Positions 24,060-36,700 of a DNA stretch of 64,000 bases are shown piece by piece. This DNA comes from Eumeta japonica (taxonomy: Eukaryota; Arthropoda; Insecta; Lepidoptera; Psychidae). The stretch is from contig BGZK01000216.1 of the NCBI GenBank assembly GCA_005406025.1, forward strand, positions 434,001-498,000. Direction: 5' to 3'. Both the position numbers and the translations under genes were made by a program. Every line of letters starts with the position of its first letter. Position 1 is the first letter of the stretch. Below the pieces are notes generated by a model. That model ran no database searches. It was not told where the DNA came from and worked only from the letters and a program-made list of their open reading frames with translations.

Positions 24060-24380
24060 CTAAGACCGCGCGACCACAGAGGCCCCCAAACGCGGTGCAC
24101 GTGTTACGTATAAAAGTACCGCCCTCGAGTGCAGCAAATGCAGCGTGGTCACCGCGGCGCGCACAAAAAGGCCGGCGCGTCCGGCGGCGGCGGCCGCTGA
24201 TGCGCGCGCGCCGCCGTCATAAGCGTAAACACACGTTTTATAAGCGGGCGCGCGCGCTGAGGCGGCGCGGTCTCCTAAAATAGATGATGCGGTGGGACAC
24301 GTGCGTACATCCTCGCGATATCGTCACGGCCTGCGGGACGGGATCGCCGGCCGCGTTTCGTCCGTCCGTCTGTTTCGGCT
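24060..24380. promoter_or_regulatory. GC-rich island with a TATA-like box (candidate promoter)
   Basis: Very high CpG content (GGCGCGCACAAAAAGGCCGG, CGGCGGCGGCGGCCGC) in AT-rich surroundings, with TATAAAAG at 24109-24116. It could be a transcription start or a transposon end. The Arg-rich forward frame 23969-24283 is a by-product of composition. Confidence 0.3.
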
Positions 24381-24439
24381 AGTTTGGTAAATGATCGGAT
24401 AACATCTGATTCGGTTTCATTAATTTCAATTTTATACTA

Positions 24440-25620
24440 TGCGGGCAATACTGAAAATTTACGAATTCTCATTGAAAAGACCGTATATTGCGTTTATGGT
24501 ACATTCGTTGCTTTCCGAAGTGTATTTCCTTGACGTTTACACGCTTTCGCATTCTTTGGAACTATCGCACAAAGCAGTGCGCTCAACATTCCTTAAGGGT
24601 GTCTTCGTTGGCCTCTCGGAACTCATTCATCGTCTATTCGGGGCTGGTCAATCGTATACCTTTAGGTTCATCCTTAATTTTCGGTCTGTATAGCGGATGC
24701 GTCATCAGTTCAACATTTGGAACCTTCGAAAACTCATTCATTAACTTAGCGGAATGTGCGGACGCGTTAACCTGATTAAGGACTATTTTCCTGCGAGCAA
24801 GCTTTTCGTGAACATTTTCGAAATTCTTCGGACAAGCAGATACTCGCGTACCAATTTGCTGTTACCGTCCTTTAATTTTCAAGCGGTGCAGTAGTGTGAT
24901 ACCACAATTTTCCGAAAATGAACCAACCATTTCCTTACCAATGTTTCACTTTATTTTAACTTTAGTCCACAAATCTACGAATAGAAAAACCCATCCTGGC
25001 TTTTTGGCTTTTTCTTTCGGGTTCAAAACGACGCAACCAGCTCTCGTCGCCTGTCATCATATTATACACAGCCAATGATTGTCCTCCATTATTATTTTTA
25101 TCCCTTCACGACACCGCTCCACGTGCATAATTTCTGGTCATCATACATAATACATTGCAAATAATACATTGCATCATCGAGTGCAAATAATGCCAACCTA
25201 CAGACGTACACGCAAAATCTTCTGCACCTGGCTCATGCCACAGTACTTAATACAGTACGAATTCGCTCACGAGTAATTTTTGTTTTATCATTTTCAATCA
25301 ATATCAGTCGCCGACCGACCTTCGCCCAAATCGCCAAAGAGGTGATCGCGTGCAGTGGCGGGTCCGGGATTTTGGTTTGGATGGGGCTTGAACACAACGA
25401 GGGTAGTGTTTTATTTATCAAGATAAAGTGCTTACTCATCACGTGCACGTCTGAATTCATTGGATAGGTATACGTAGAGCTGCGTGACGGAGCTTCATCA
25501 TACCACATGCGAATCGAAACCTCTGGCAACTTTCTTCTTCACTCGAGCCATTGCGAAAATGTCAAAAAATGGTGGCGCGAATATTCTCCTTACTTAAATG
25601 CATTACGATGGCGACGCACG
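24440..25620 (-). mobile_element. Mariner-like element, decayed transposase
   Basis: With several frameshifts, the minus strand reads MSQVQKILR, RTVTANWYASICLSE, NASAHSAKLMNEFSKVPNVE, LMTHPLY and, near its end, NVKEIHFGKQ. These correspond in order to mariner transposase blocks (MSQVQKIL, TVTA.WYT, NASAHTA, HPPYSPDLAP). The DDE region is not intact. No terminal repeats were confirmed. Confidence 0.7.
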
Positions 25621-25769
25621 ATTCACAGAACGATGTTGCAATGAGGAAGAAAATGGCAATCCATACGAACTGCAACGTAATATACTTTCAGAGTTCCATT
25701 TTCAAAAATCGTAATCGTTTTTTTTAATATTTCCATTACAAATTGCCAGTTGCAGGGATTTCACCTTTA

Positions 25770-25870
25770 CCTTATTAGGGTTCCGTAGTCCCAAGTAACC
25801 TTTATACTTTCGCTATGTCCGTCCATCTGTCTGTTTGTTAATAATAGGTAATCGAAGTCAACAAGTAATT
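25770..25870 (-). mobile_element. GGGTTCCG-type element, short fragment
   Basis: TTAGGGTTCCGTAGTCCCAA followed by ATGTCCGTCCATCTGTCTGT is the reverse complement of the element's 3' end. Confidence 0.6.
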
Positions 25871-26164
25871 GTCGATCAACTTATACGTACTTGGAGAATT
25901 AAAAAAACATAATTTCGTACTAATTCCTTTGAAAAATACTTAGATGACTTTCTGGTAGTGTAAAATAGATAGCAAATATAAGTTTATCAACCTTTTAAAG
26001 TTTATAAAAATCATGGAAACATGAAGTCATAACATCCTTAATACCCGTCCTACGTGAGCCCGCTTTTATACCCTTTAAACAGTGAACTCAATTCTGAATC
26101 CTCATATTGTTGCAGGCAACTACGGAACCTTACATTGACCATGGTCCAACACGCAAAGTTCATT

Positions 26165-26420
26165 TCGTGCCGTCGGTGGCTCAGTGGTTAAGAGCGTCAT
26201 CATCAAACCAGAGGTCGCCGTGTCGATTCCCGTCCAAACCGGCGACACGGCTTAAGCGAACTTTTAACTCCAGTCAAACGAAACTAAAACCTAAGAGCAC
26301 TTTGAGCTTTGAGCGTTGTCTTCTGATCTATGACGACAATGGTTAGCAACCCTCAGCCCGCACTGAGTCGGCGTGAAGGGCGTAAGGTTCAAGTCCTTAA
26401 TCTTTTATGTTATACATTTT
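26165..26420 (+). repeat. tRNA-derived SINE
   Basis: A-box TGGCTCAGTGG at 26177-26187 and a B-box-like GTGTCGATTCCC at about 26219. A second B-box, GGTTCAAGTCC (26386-26396), lies downstream, suggesting a composite or dimeric SINE. The acceptor stem does not close well, so it is not called as a tRNA gene. Confidence 0.6.
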
Positions 26421-27634
26421 TAATCCCTTTCCCCGTCTCGTCGTCAATCCTGTTGTTGCTTCGGATAACCTTCTCGGGAATTTCTGTTGGCAACAACTGA
26501 TTTATTCTGTGCACGCAGACAAAAGCCTAATTATTAAAACCTAGGTTTTCAGCGAGAAGTGATCTATTTCTTTTACTATAGTTTTAATCAGACGTGTATA
26601 TACTATTATACTATAACAACAATTTATAAGAAGGCGATAATAACGTAACTATACATTTGTATATTTTATGCTGGGTATATATTTATTTGAACTTATTGCG
26701 ATAACCTTTAAAGTAAATATTGTACCTGCAATAGTTTTTGTAGTTATAATAAAGAGGAAGAATGCAACAAGAATTTTTCCCTTGCAGAAGCATCAATGTA
26801 TGTAGTAGAATTGTGAATAGCAATCAATCTAGAGACAAAAAATGTTTCAATAAAACCATTCACTCAAATTCAATTCTTCACCTAATTCTACGTTGTAGAT
26901 ACCGTATTCCTGACACTTGAAACGGAAGAGATCACAAAGATCCCTTTTTTAAAAAAAATTTTTAAAATGAAAGTTTCTTATGAAAGTTAAAAGCACATCT
27001 GCGTGAAAAGCACACTGACGAGTTATAAATAAAATATTATATACGGTAAAGTTATGAAGTAAAGTTGCGGTAAAGCATTTTTAAGTATAATAAGTATTAA
27101 ACATTAAAAGCGAATTCGGACATCGGGTAACGCATACAGCTGGTTAAGAAAAACCAATCGGCGGCCAGTCAAAGTCTAAGTGAAATTTTATAGCCTCACT
27201 GCCCCATATAATACTCTACCTTGCCCACGAAAGTATTGATTTACATATAGTTTTTAGTTAGCTTTTTATTGCAATCCAATTTTTCGCTCTACATAATTAG
27301 TTTTTTAACCGTCAATATATTTTACTGTCAGTCTTTGCGTTAACTTTTGACGAGAATTTTTAAATGAAACGAATCTGTATTATTATTTTAATTACTACGA
27401 TATTATTACGCGGAAATTCATTGTAGGCGTTTGCGTGCGACATCAGCAACATGCGGTATGCAACCCACCGCTGATCCTCGAAATGATTTCCATATTTTTT
27501 TTAAATAATTGTTTCATAATTATACACATTTTTTAAATGTAAATTTTTATATCTTTATACTGTATTAATCTAGATCTCGATGTATGACGAAAAAAGAAAA
27601 AAATTAAAAATGTCGATTACTCTTTATGTTTCAG
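26421..27634. other. No exon recognised upstream of the first otk exon
   Basis: AT-rich, intron-like sequence. No missing Ig-domain exon could be found here. Confidence 0.45.
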
Positions 27635-27709
27635 GTCTTGTATGCGTGGAGTCGACGCACCATTTTCGGCAGCACAGAGCCAGCAGGAAATACAGGGCGT
27701 TGGCGAACG
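27635..27709 (+). CDS. otk: otk exon (first recognised): end of an upstream Ig domain
   Basis: Acceptor TTTCAG and donor GTTAGT. Read with two leading bases completing a split codon, it gives LVCVESTHHFRQHRASRKY followed by RALAN, and the terminal G joins AT of the next exon to make D. The Cys lies about 24 residues before LRFEP, the same spacing as between the last Ig cysteine and the next domain in fly Otk. The aromatic residue usual two positions before the Cys is Leu. Phase fits; sequence identity is weak, so this is the least certain exon. Confidence 0.55.
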
Positions 27710-30700
27710 GTTAGTAATTATTTTGAATAAATCCTTCTTTATAGAAAAAAATAATTTTCAATTGACACAATGATTTAATGCGAGGCATGTATTAGATTCA
27801 TAAACTTGAAAAAAAAATTGCCGATAGCTTCAATAAATAATACGTCGCTAAGCCGCTTGTTTATAATTCTATCTATGCATTTAAGGTGCTTTATCTCGCT
27901 TTGGTACCTACATTACGTCACCGTGAACAACTCACAAACACCGCTACTTACAGTACAACGCACGAAAATATGCCACTCTGAATTGCCTGTGAATGGTGTA
28001 AGCGTAGGTTTAGCACTCTCCGATCCTTCCCTTCTTCTCCCCCGCATGTCAATTTTACACCATTGCGATGCTTTCTTGACTAACTTCACAGCTTCAGAGT
28101 TTCGTGCTCTATACTGTATATTAGTGTGATATACTAGTACCGCATGATTTCGAATTGTTGTTTTCGTTTTGCTAAAGCTTGAAATTTCTGGTAGGGAAAT
28201 AAATGTCCCTTGCAACTATGATTCCCGGGTTGTATTATATGCATTTTTTTAACCTGACTCCTTTAATTTTTCTCAACTTGACACTATTTTAGTATAGGAG
28301 TAGGATTGTGGTAGAATTAAATAAATTCAAGAATAAAAGTGGTCCTACTAGTAGAGGTTCACGATTGTCACACTCGCTATGGAAGAAACTAATGAACGCA
28401 GAGCTCTCGGAAGATATTCTTTTAATTTGTATGGCACCATCGTTTTTGTCGTAATCGTCATGCTTGGCGGTTGAGTTGGCGTTCGCAATATTGTACATCT
28501 CGCAATTATGACACCTTACGTTCATCACGGAGTAATTTCTAATCGCGTGGTATTATCACCGATTGGTAGCTCAAAAATTCTCCAATATTCAGTCCCTTAG
28601 TGTCGAAAACCTGAGTCGATCCGGTTGTTATTTCAAGAACCAAAAACAAATCCAAACCCTTTTACTTATTAGTTACAGATAGATTCCCCTACCCTACCAC
28701 TAACCCAAGTGCAACGCAATCAGCTCCAAATATAAGCTTCGTGTCATTTCATCATTCCCTTTTTTTATCATCCATTCCTGTATGCAGGCCCTTGTCACGT
28801 CGCGACCTATAATACCACTTTCGCTCTCATTTGGAAAATTGTACCCGGATGTCCACTCTATGAACGATTATTGGCGTTACAAGTCTCGCTTAATAAAATC
28901 ACTTCTCGCCGACAGATGGCGCACTGCGCTTCGAGCCAGAGCCGTACAGCAAGAAGTTGGAGCTCAACAGCTCCGGGAAGATCCATTGCAAAGTCGCCGG
29001 CGGTGTGGCGCCGACTGTGCAGTGGTTTCTCGTACGTGTTAATTTTATAGTTTTGTATAGAATACTCAACGAAATCCTGGCAGCATTTAAGAGCATTTGA
29101 AGTTATCCTTCTTTGAGCACACCAGGAAAAACGGATCTGATTGAATTTTTTCAGCCTGTGACGAAAACTGCGCGCGACGATGCGACAAAGCATGAAGTTT
29201 GACGTTATCCAAGTGTTGGGTGAAAATGACTGACAGAAACAGAATGTCAATATCGGTTTAAAATAAACATATTTATGTAAATATTGTTTCATCCACAAAT
29301 ATGCTAGATATATAGTCACATGTCTTATCAAAATACTTTTTTCTTTGTATTCAACTTACTGTATTTCTTTCATGGTGTTTAAAAAAACAATGACGTAGAA
29401 ACCGCAAAAGTTTTTTCAATGCTCTAATGTCGTACACTATAATTTTGAACCTGCAAATAATTTTTTTTTAAACAATTTTTATCAATATTTTCGAATGTAT
29501 TTAAGATAGTTTATTTTATTAAGTTATAATTTGATATATTAGCCAAATATATTAAAGACACATTAAACTTTGAAGTTATCCATTGAATCGATACAATCAT
29601 GATTGTATCGATTCATTGAACTGTAATTAATAGTAGTATATTATTATTATAATTAATATTGTATTATGATAATTAATGCTATAATCGACTGTCAAAAAAA
29701 AATTACTTTGGGTGCATTTTCTTGTTATGTTAAAAAATTTAACTTTTGTGCCATTATATTCTTTTACAATAATAAAAAAAACGTTCCTTACGGGGTGGTA
29801 CTAGTTAGACACATGTTACAGACGCCTCATACCCTGGTTACAGTATAGCGTGGTGTACATTCTCAAGGCATTTGTGTTGTCATCGCATAGAATATAAAAG
29901 AAGTTTTAGATTTTCGTGTAATTTTCAGAACGAAGAAGATCCATTACCAGAAGGCGTGAGTTCCTCAAACGGCACGCTTTTGATCAGCGAGGCGTCGCGC
30001 GCGCACGCAGGCAACTACACTTGTAAAGCTAGCGAAGAGGACAAGGTCATAACTTCAAAAGTACGATTAGACGTCGTTGGTAAGTACTTTCGTTTCCATC
30101 GTGAAGAAAATTGAGTATTGGTGTTGCCAGTCATTTAAAGGTAGATAAGTGTAACGTTTTCTTGAAATAATAAAAAAAATATTAAAAAAAAAAACCCTAA
30201 TAGATTGCATCAAAAACTTTAAAGTCGGACTATTTTAATACGCTTTGTCATAATATATAATCTTTATTAAATGACTGATGCGCCAATATAATGTAATAAG
30301 TTTTTTGTACGACTTTGTGGAAAATAAAAACGGGAATGATATGCAATTTGACCAATCAAGCTTTTTAAGCAGTGTGTTTTTGAAACCTCCTCACTGAGGT
30401 ATTTCTGTAAGTTATAAGTAGTCTGTTTTTTAAAAAGACAACATTCTTATAGGATTATTCATATTATACCCAAATTGGTCATATCAATTGTTCTGTGCTT
30501 GGTCAAAATATATAACTTAAATGCTTCAGATATTAGATATCATATGTATAATGTAAATGTTACAAATTTTTTTAGAGATCTGGGTACTATTTCCGCTTTT
30601 CTAAAAAGTTCTGAAACCAAAGATATTAAATTCATTAAACTAATTGTAGATCGGACATTGTTAGCATTACATACAAGAACTTTAATCTCGAACATCAGTA

Positions 30701-33700
30701 ATTAAAATTACTTTGAATCGCTAAAATTATAACAATATATCCAGGATGGAATCTATCATGCGTCTCTTCGTAAATATTCATAGTTTTCTCCTTTTTTAGA
30801 ATAACTTTACCAAAGTAACTATAACAAAAATATATAATTAAAAATATTCTTCTAAATAATATAAAACAATACAGACATAACCCTAGTAAATGCTCGGCCA
30901 GCCGCCTTCGCTAGCGCCGTACCGGACGCCGCACGCCAGCGCACCGCGAAACGTGTCCCGAGTACGTGGCGAACTCGAATGCTGCCCCGCGCTCGGGCTA
31001 CGTAATGTATTATTTTTTAAAAAAATATCTAGTCCCTTACTTAATAATGGCACTTGATATTGTCAGTTATGTAAAGGTCGCCAAAGGTATTATTAGATTA
31101 GTCTCTGATTTTACAAATATATTCCACTCACCTCTAAACAAACAAGGCAAACTAAGATACATTTCCGCGTAAACGATACATAGCACGCAATATTACTTGT
31201 GGACTCGCAGATTGCTGACTGTCAGGGTTTAGTTTCATTATTAAAGTTTTAGAGCGGCAACAATGTCACCTCTGCAAACTCCCCAACAATAAATCACATT
31301 TGCATATTCAATGGCTATGTTATTAAAAATTAATCACACATGATCTTAGTTTCAAAAATGTCGATATTATAAACGTAACTCTTATAAAAAAAATACTTAA
31401 AGAAGGTTAACGACCGCGCGCAACACGAATTAGCTAGGGAGACGCGGCAACATATACAATTAGCAGGGCACGACTGGCCCACACTTAGTGAACTCGTTTG
31501 AGGGCATGCGGCGTAACACACGTTCTTGCAAGGTTGCGAGATTGGAACATAGTAAATTTTTAGAACACGTTCTAAGCTATTTTTCTCAGAAACAGCTGCT
31601 TAATGACTATGGTTTTTTTTTGCCAAAGTTGTTCTAAAGTAGAAGGAGATTATGAATGTTTACGCAAAAATTCATGATTGATTCCATACGGTATATCGAG
31701 GTATAGGTGAGAATATGATAAAGGTTTTTAAACTGGAATTAAAAATGATGTCATTTTTGATCAGTTTTAAACAGTTTAAGTAATCCAAGTTAGTCACTCT
31801 CATCACTATTAAGTCAGAATTAGGAAAAAACAGAATTGTTGTTAGTTTCCATATTTTGTAATTATTTTTGTTATAAGGTCACACTTCCTCTATAGGAATA
31901 TACATTTTTGATATGAATGAAAAATGAAAAATATTTCTTGGAAACACATTTAATAAAACTATTGTGAATTTATACAGAATGACAAATGACAGTTGCAAAA
32001 TTCAATATACTACCATACAAAATATTATATCCTTTACAAAAAATGTTGTTATTATAACAAAAATTAATGTACGTTTTCACTATAATGCCAACTTTAATCA
32101 ATAGGTTGTTGCAATAATGAAGACTAGCTTATCATAAATTAACTAATGAGGTAATCGAATTATTGCAAATAATTTAACTAAGAATTATTTTGTAATCAAA
32201 ATGCTACGATAATACGAAATACAAACAGCGAAAGTCTACCGTGAAATGCGAAGTTATTGCTTTAATTTCAAGGCAGGATAGCAGAGTGACCTTTGCGAAA
32301 CCTTCTTGCTTACATAATACAACCTTTGCAGCTAATCTCAAATGCCATTAATAACATTATTTTTATATATTAAAATTTCAGATGCAAAATTTACACTTTT
32401 ACTATTTAGATACTAAATCAATCCAATAAAAAAAATATAGGCTCCGATACCATATCATTTCGCAATGTTCTTTTAAATTTAAAAATAAAATTTATGTTTA
32501 GATACTTTGTAATACTGGTTTTTTTAAAATAAGGGTTGAATACATTTTAGTTATGGCATTATGTCGGAGTTTAAGTTTTTTCTGTAATTAACAATACATT
32601 AACATTTAAAATGTATTTGACAATATTATGGAAAAAGTATACATATGGCTTATTAATTTTTCAAATACTTTTATTTTTAGATATTTAATTCTGCGGGTTA
32701 GTTCTTTTTATAAAAATTTATAGCATGTTCGAGGCACAAATGCCTGCTCATTGCAGTGCCAATAGAATGTAACGGTCACTACCGCTCATAACATTTGTGG
32801 CCCCAGAGGAGTCGCCAATGCATTGCCGGCCTCTTGGGAGAGAATAAGATATATAATGACTGGGGACCGTGAAGGTTAGAGGGGGAGTGGACCACCGGAA
32901 CTCTCATTCGCTGGACGAAATTCAACAGCTGAAGTTTCTGCTTCAAATGCGAGAGTGTGGTGTTTCCCCGGTCACGCCAGCTAATTTCAGTCAATTTCAG
33001 AGCAGTCAAGTTGGTCAAAGTATATATCTACCCCAGAAAAATATATTCAACTGCCAATTGTGTATGGATATTGATCTCTCCATTTCCTTCTAGTATCTCC
33101 TCGAGTTATCGAACCCACACCCGGAGAGGAAGTTCACGTGACGGTCGGCAACGATGTATATTTGCACTGCCGGGCCGTTGGCGATCCGGAACCTAGCATA
33201 CATTGGGACAGAAACCTGACTGTACTGACGTCTGCGCGTGAGTGTAACCATAATAACAAAATGACCTTAATTAAATTTTTATCATAGTAGAAGTCAATTT
33301 GGCTGATTACTTAACTGAAATCGTAGGAAAGTAAAAAACTATATGGATTAATGTCTTTGAAACGTCATTTTAATTAAATGTGCTTGATTAACACCATTCA
33401 CAAAACATAATACATATATAGGTTGCATTTGTCTATTGACACAATATGCGACATAGAAACAGAAAATTAAGATATAATATCTTGAAGTCGATATCTTGTG
33501 TCTCTATCTGTCCTAAAGTAATGTGAAATTGGAAAAAAAAATGTTTTATTATTAGGAATACACTTTTTATGTTACGTTTATGAACTTTACGAATAAAAAT
33601 AATATCAATTTCGTTCGCTTCCATGTAAATTAATAAGTCATAGTTTTAATATTGTAGTCTTGATTTTTATACATTTTTATTTATATTTTAGTTGAAGGTG

Positions 33701-36700
33701 TGGATGTGGAAGGTAGCAATACTTCTGTTAAGGCCAGGTGATTATTAAAAACATAATATTATTTTATTTTAATACATTGTAAAAGAAAACAGATGGCTTG
33801 ATCCAGCTTCCAGTAAATATAATATCATATTATTTGATTATCAATGTACATATCAAATATAAGTAAATATGTATGTTAAGTAATTATGTTTAATTTTTGG
33901 AACTAGTATAAAACCATAGAACTTTGCACGATCATCAAAATGCATTCAGCCTACTTTCTTTAAATTTACAATTATAATGAAAGATTTGAATATTTCTTGT
34001 TGTATCTCATTAAGCAATACTTATATTTTCAGAGTTCTTTTACTTAAGAATGGCACGCTAGTGATACGCGGCGCAAAGAAACAAGACACAGATAGGTACG
34101 GCTGCACCGCTGGCAGTGCGGCTGGCCTGGCCAGGAACGAGCTTCTGCTTACAGTGCATCAAGGTGAATACGCTGATAAAAACATTATCAAAGTTTAGAT
34201 CATTGAATCAACTTTCATCTACCCGAGATGTGTATCTATTTAATGTACCTATTTAATCTGTATGAGGGCTGAAATCCAAATAGAGATCCAGCTCGAAGGA
34301 CCAACGTTTAAGTCTTGGTTCTTATTTATACTAAATAGTTACACTAAGCTTAGTGTGAATTCCATATGCATTTATAATGTTCTGTGCCAATTATACGAAA
34401 TATCACAATACTCATATAACAATTTGGATATGTTACAAATGCGAAATATCAATGCATAGCGGAATCAATTCAGATTAATAAGCTGGCTTCTCTTCTTTGT
34501 TCGTACATCGTAGGTCTACCACAAGCTAATATTTATTAAAATTTGAAGAATACATAATCATTTTGTAACATCCATAATAATCCATATATAGTTATCTCTG
34601 CGTCGTACATTGTGAATACAGTTACTTGTTATTCATTAAGCCCAGTTAAAGGTTTTGAAATAGTTTAAGAACGTCCAATGCTAAGGAATATCACTCACAT
34701 TACATGCAATCTTTGACAATCCACCTTGGCTCTACATGTTAACTATGGTCCACACGTATCTCACAATTGTTCTGTGGCTTATACTCTGTAGTAGAATTGC
34801 TAATTTGGAGCTAGGCATTGTCTTGTGGGACATCAGATCTCTTTGAATAACAAAAATACATTAATGGGTAGAAATATCTTCAATAATTTTTTGGATTGCA
34901 TCATATGAAAACGAAATTTTCAAATTTTACCATCCAAAAACCATGTCTTCCTGGATATAAAAATGGAATGCCCAAATATGCATTCATTATACATACGTTT
35001 AAAAATATATATAATTTTAATTATGTATATCCATAATATAATTAAATTTGTAGCTTTTATTAATAAATTATATATTTACAGAAGGTGAACTGCCTGCAGA
35101 ATCAACAGGAGTAGCGGGCAAAGCTGTTCTGGTTTCTATATCCGTGGCAGCTGCGTACATGGTGTTGGTGCTCGCCCTCATGTTGTATTGTCGTAGAAGG
35201 AGAAGACTTAGGAGGCAGAGAGGTGGATTCTTACTTCCAACATAGCTAATGCTTGTAATATATTGTCTAATATTGGTGTATTTTATGAGAGTACAAAATC
35301 ACTAAGAGCTCATATGTGAGAGTTGTCAGATATACCTAAGTATAAAATAAAATTTTTAGACCAAGAAAGGCTCTGTTAATTTTTTTATATTGAATTCATA
35401 ATAAATAACAATTTTAGATTTTAAAAAAAAAAATTATTTCTTTCCGTTTTATTGTGATATATTACATACGTCCCTATGGAACATATATCGAAATCATTAC
35501 TTCTTACTCTTTGCAATCTAATATGCAAGGTTAGAAAGCAATTGTTGTTTATTAAATCAGATTATTACAAAAAACCATGAAAGTTAATTATGAATGAAAT
35601 GTTACACTTAATATTATGAATGTAAAGGTAATTCCGTCGATTTTTTTATTTAATTATCTGATTGGCTATTGTGGCGGAATTATTGAGATTCTGTGTTTAT
35701 ATGGCTTAAATCTTGGGAAAAAACAAAGTACATTTTTTAACCGGGTCATATCCATATTTTTTTAGTAAAACTGTATTAAATTTACACTAAATAATATTAA
35801 CGAAAAAAAAAAAAAGAATAATTGTTATGCTTTTTGATGTTTTTAACTACATTTTGAATTTTCTATATTTTTGCTTACACCATCACTGAACACACAAATC
35901 TTGATAAATATTTAATAAATTACCAGGTTATAATCATACTAATTTCATGTGACAGTTATAATTTTATAGGTCCTATTTTAGATTTTTAATACGACCATGA
36001 ACCGAACTGGAGTAATGCATCAAAATCCAGAAACACACTACAAAAATTCATTCCACTGATAATTTCAGGCAAATTATAAATTGAAACGCGACGAGAACTT
36101 AATCCAAACAACATGAGTTTAAAGAAAATCGTAATAAACTAATGATAACAATTTACAATAACATTATTTGTAGGAGAAAAGATGGAGTTGGAGATGGCGG
36201 AAGGACAGGAGAAACTGGTGGAAGACGGAGAAGAGGTGAAGACAAAATTGAACGGCAACCTCGCCCAAAACGGCCGACTTTTGACAGCCGAAAAGGACAG
36301 CGGTAATATACGTTCCTATCGCGGTTGTAAATGTATGGTGCCGAGTTCTGTAGTGTATTAGAGACTCTTCGAGAGTTTAGAAATTTGAATGAGCTTAAGG
36401 AATACAGCAGATAAGCATTGCGAACATTGCGATTTTCAAATATATCCAGTTGATAGTGACTGTGACAGTTCACGAAATTAAAAAAAAAAACTGGCCAAGA
36501 GCCTGTCGGACGATGCTCATTATAGGGTTCCGAAGCCATTATTAAAAAGAAATGCACGACAGATGAAAAAAGAACGGGGTTACACTTTTTCCATGTTTCC
36601 CGCACATAATAGTTATAAGCACTTTAATCGCCTATAACTAGAAAAACCAGTAGGCATATCGACTATTACTATTAAAATAGTGTTAACTAAAGTGCATCAG

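Noticed and set aside
23969..24283. 104-codon Arg-rich forward frame
   Set aside because: Product of the CpG-dense island (runs of CGG/CGC). No domain and no splice support.
26165..26260. Possible tRNA gene (good A box)
   Set aside because: B box is imperfect and the acceptor and anticodon arms do not fold convincingly; better explained as a SINE.
28858..29331. 157-codon reverse frame
   Set aside because: Antisense shadow of the otk Ig exon at 28916-29031 extended into intron sequence.
36153..36605. 150-codon reverse frame
   Set aside because: Antisense of the acidic otk exon 36174-36302 and the adjacent repeat.
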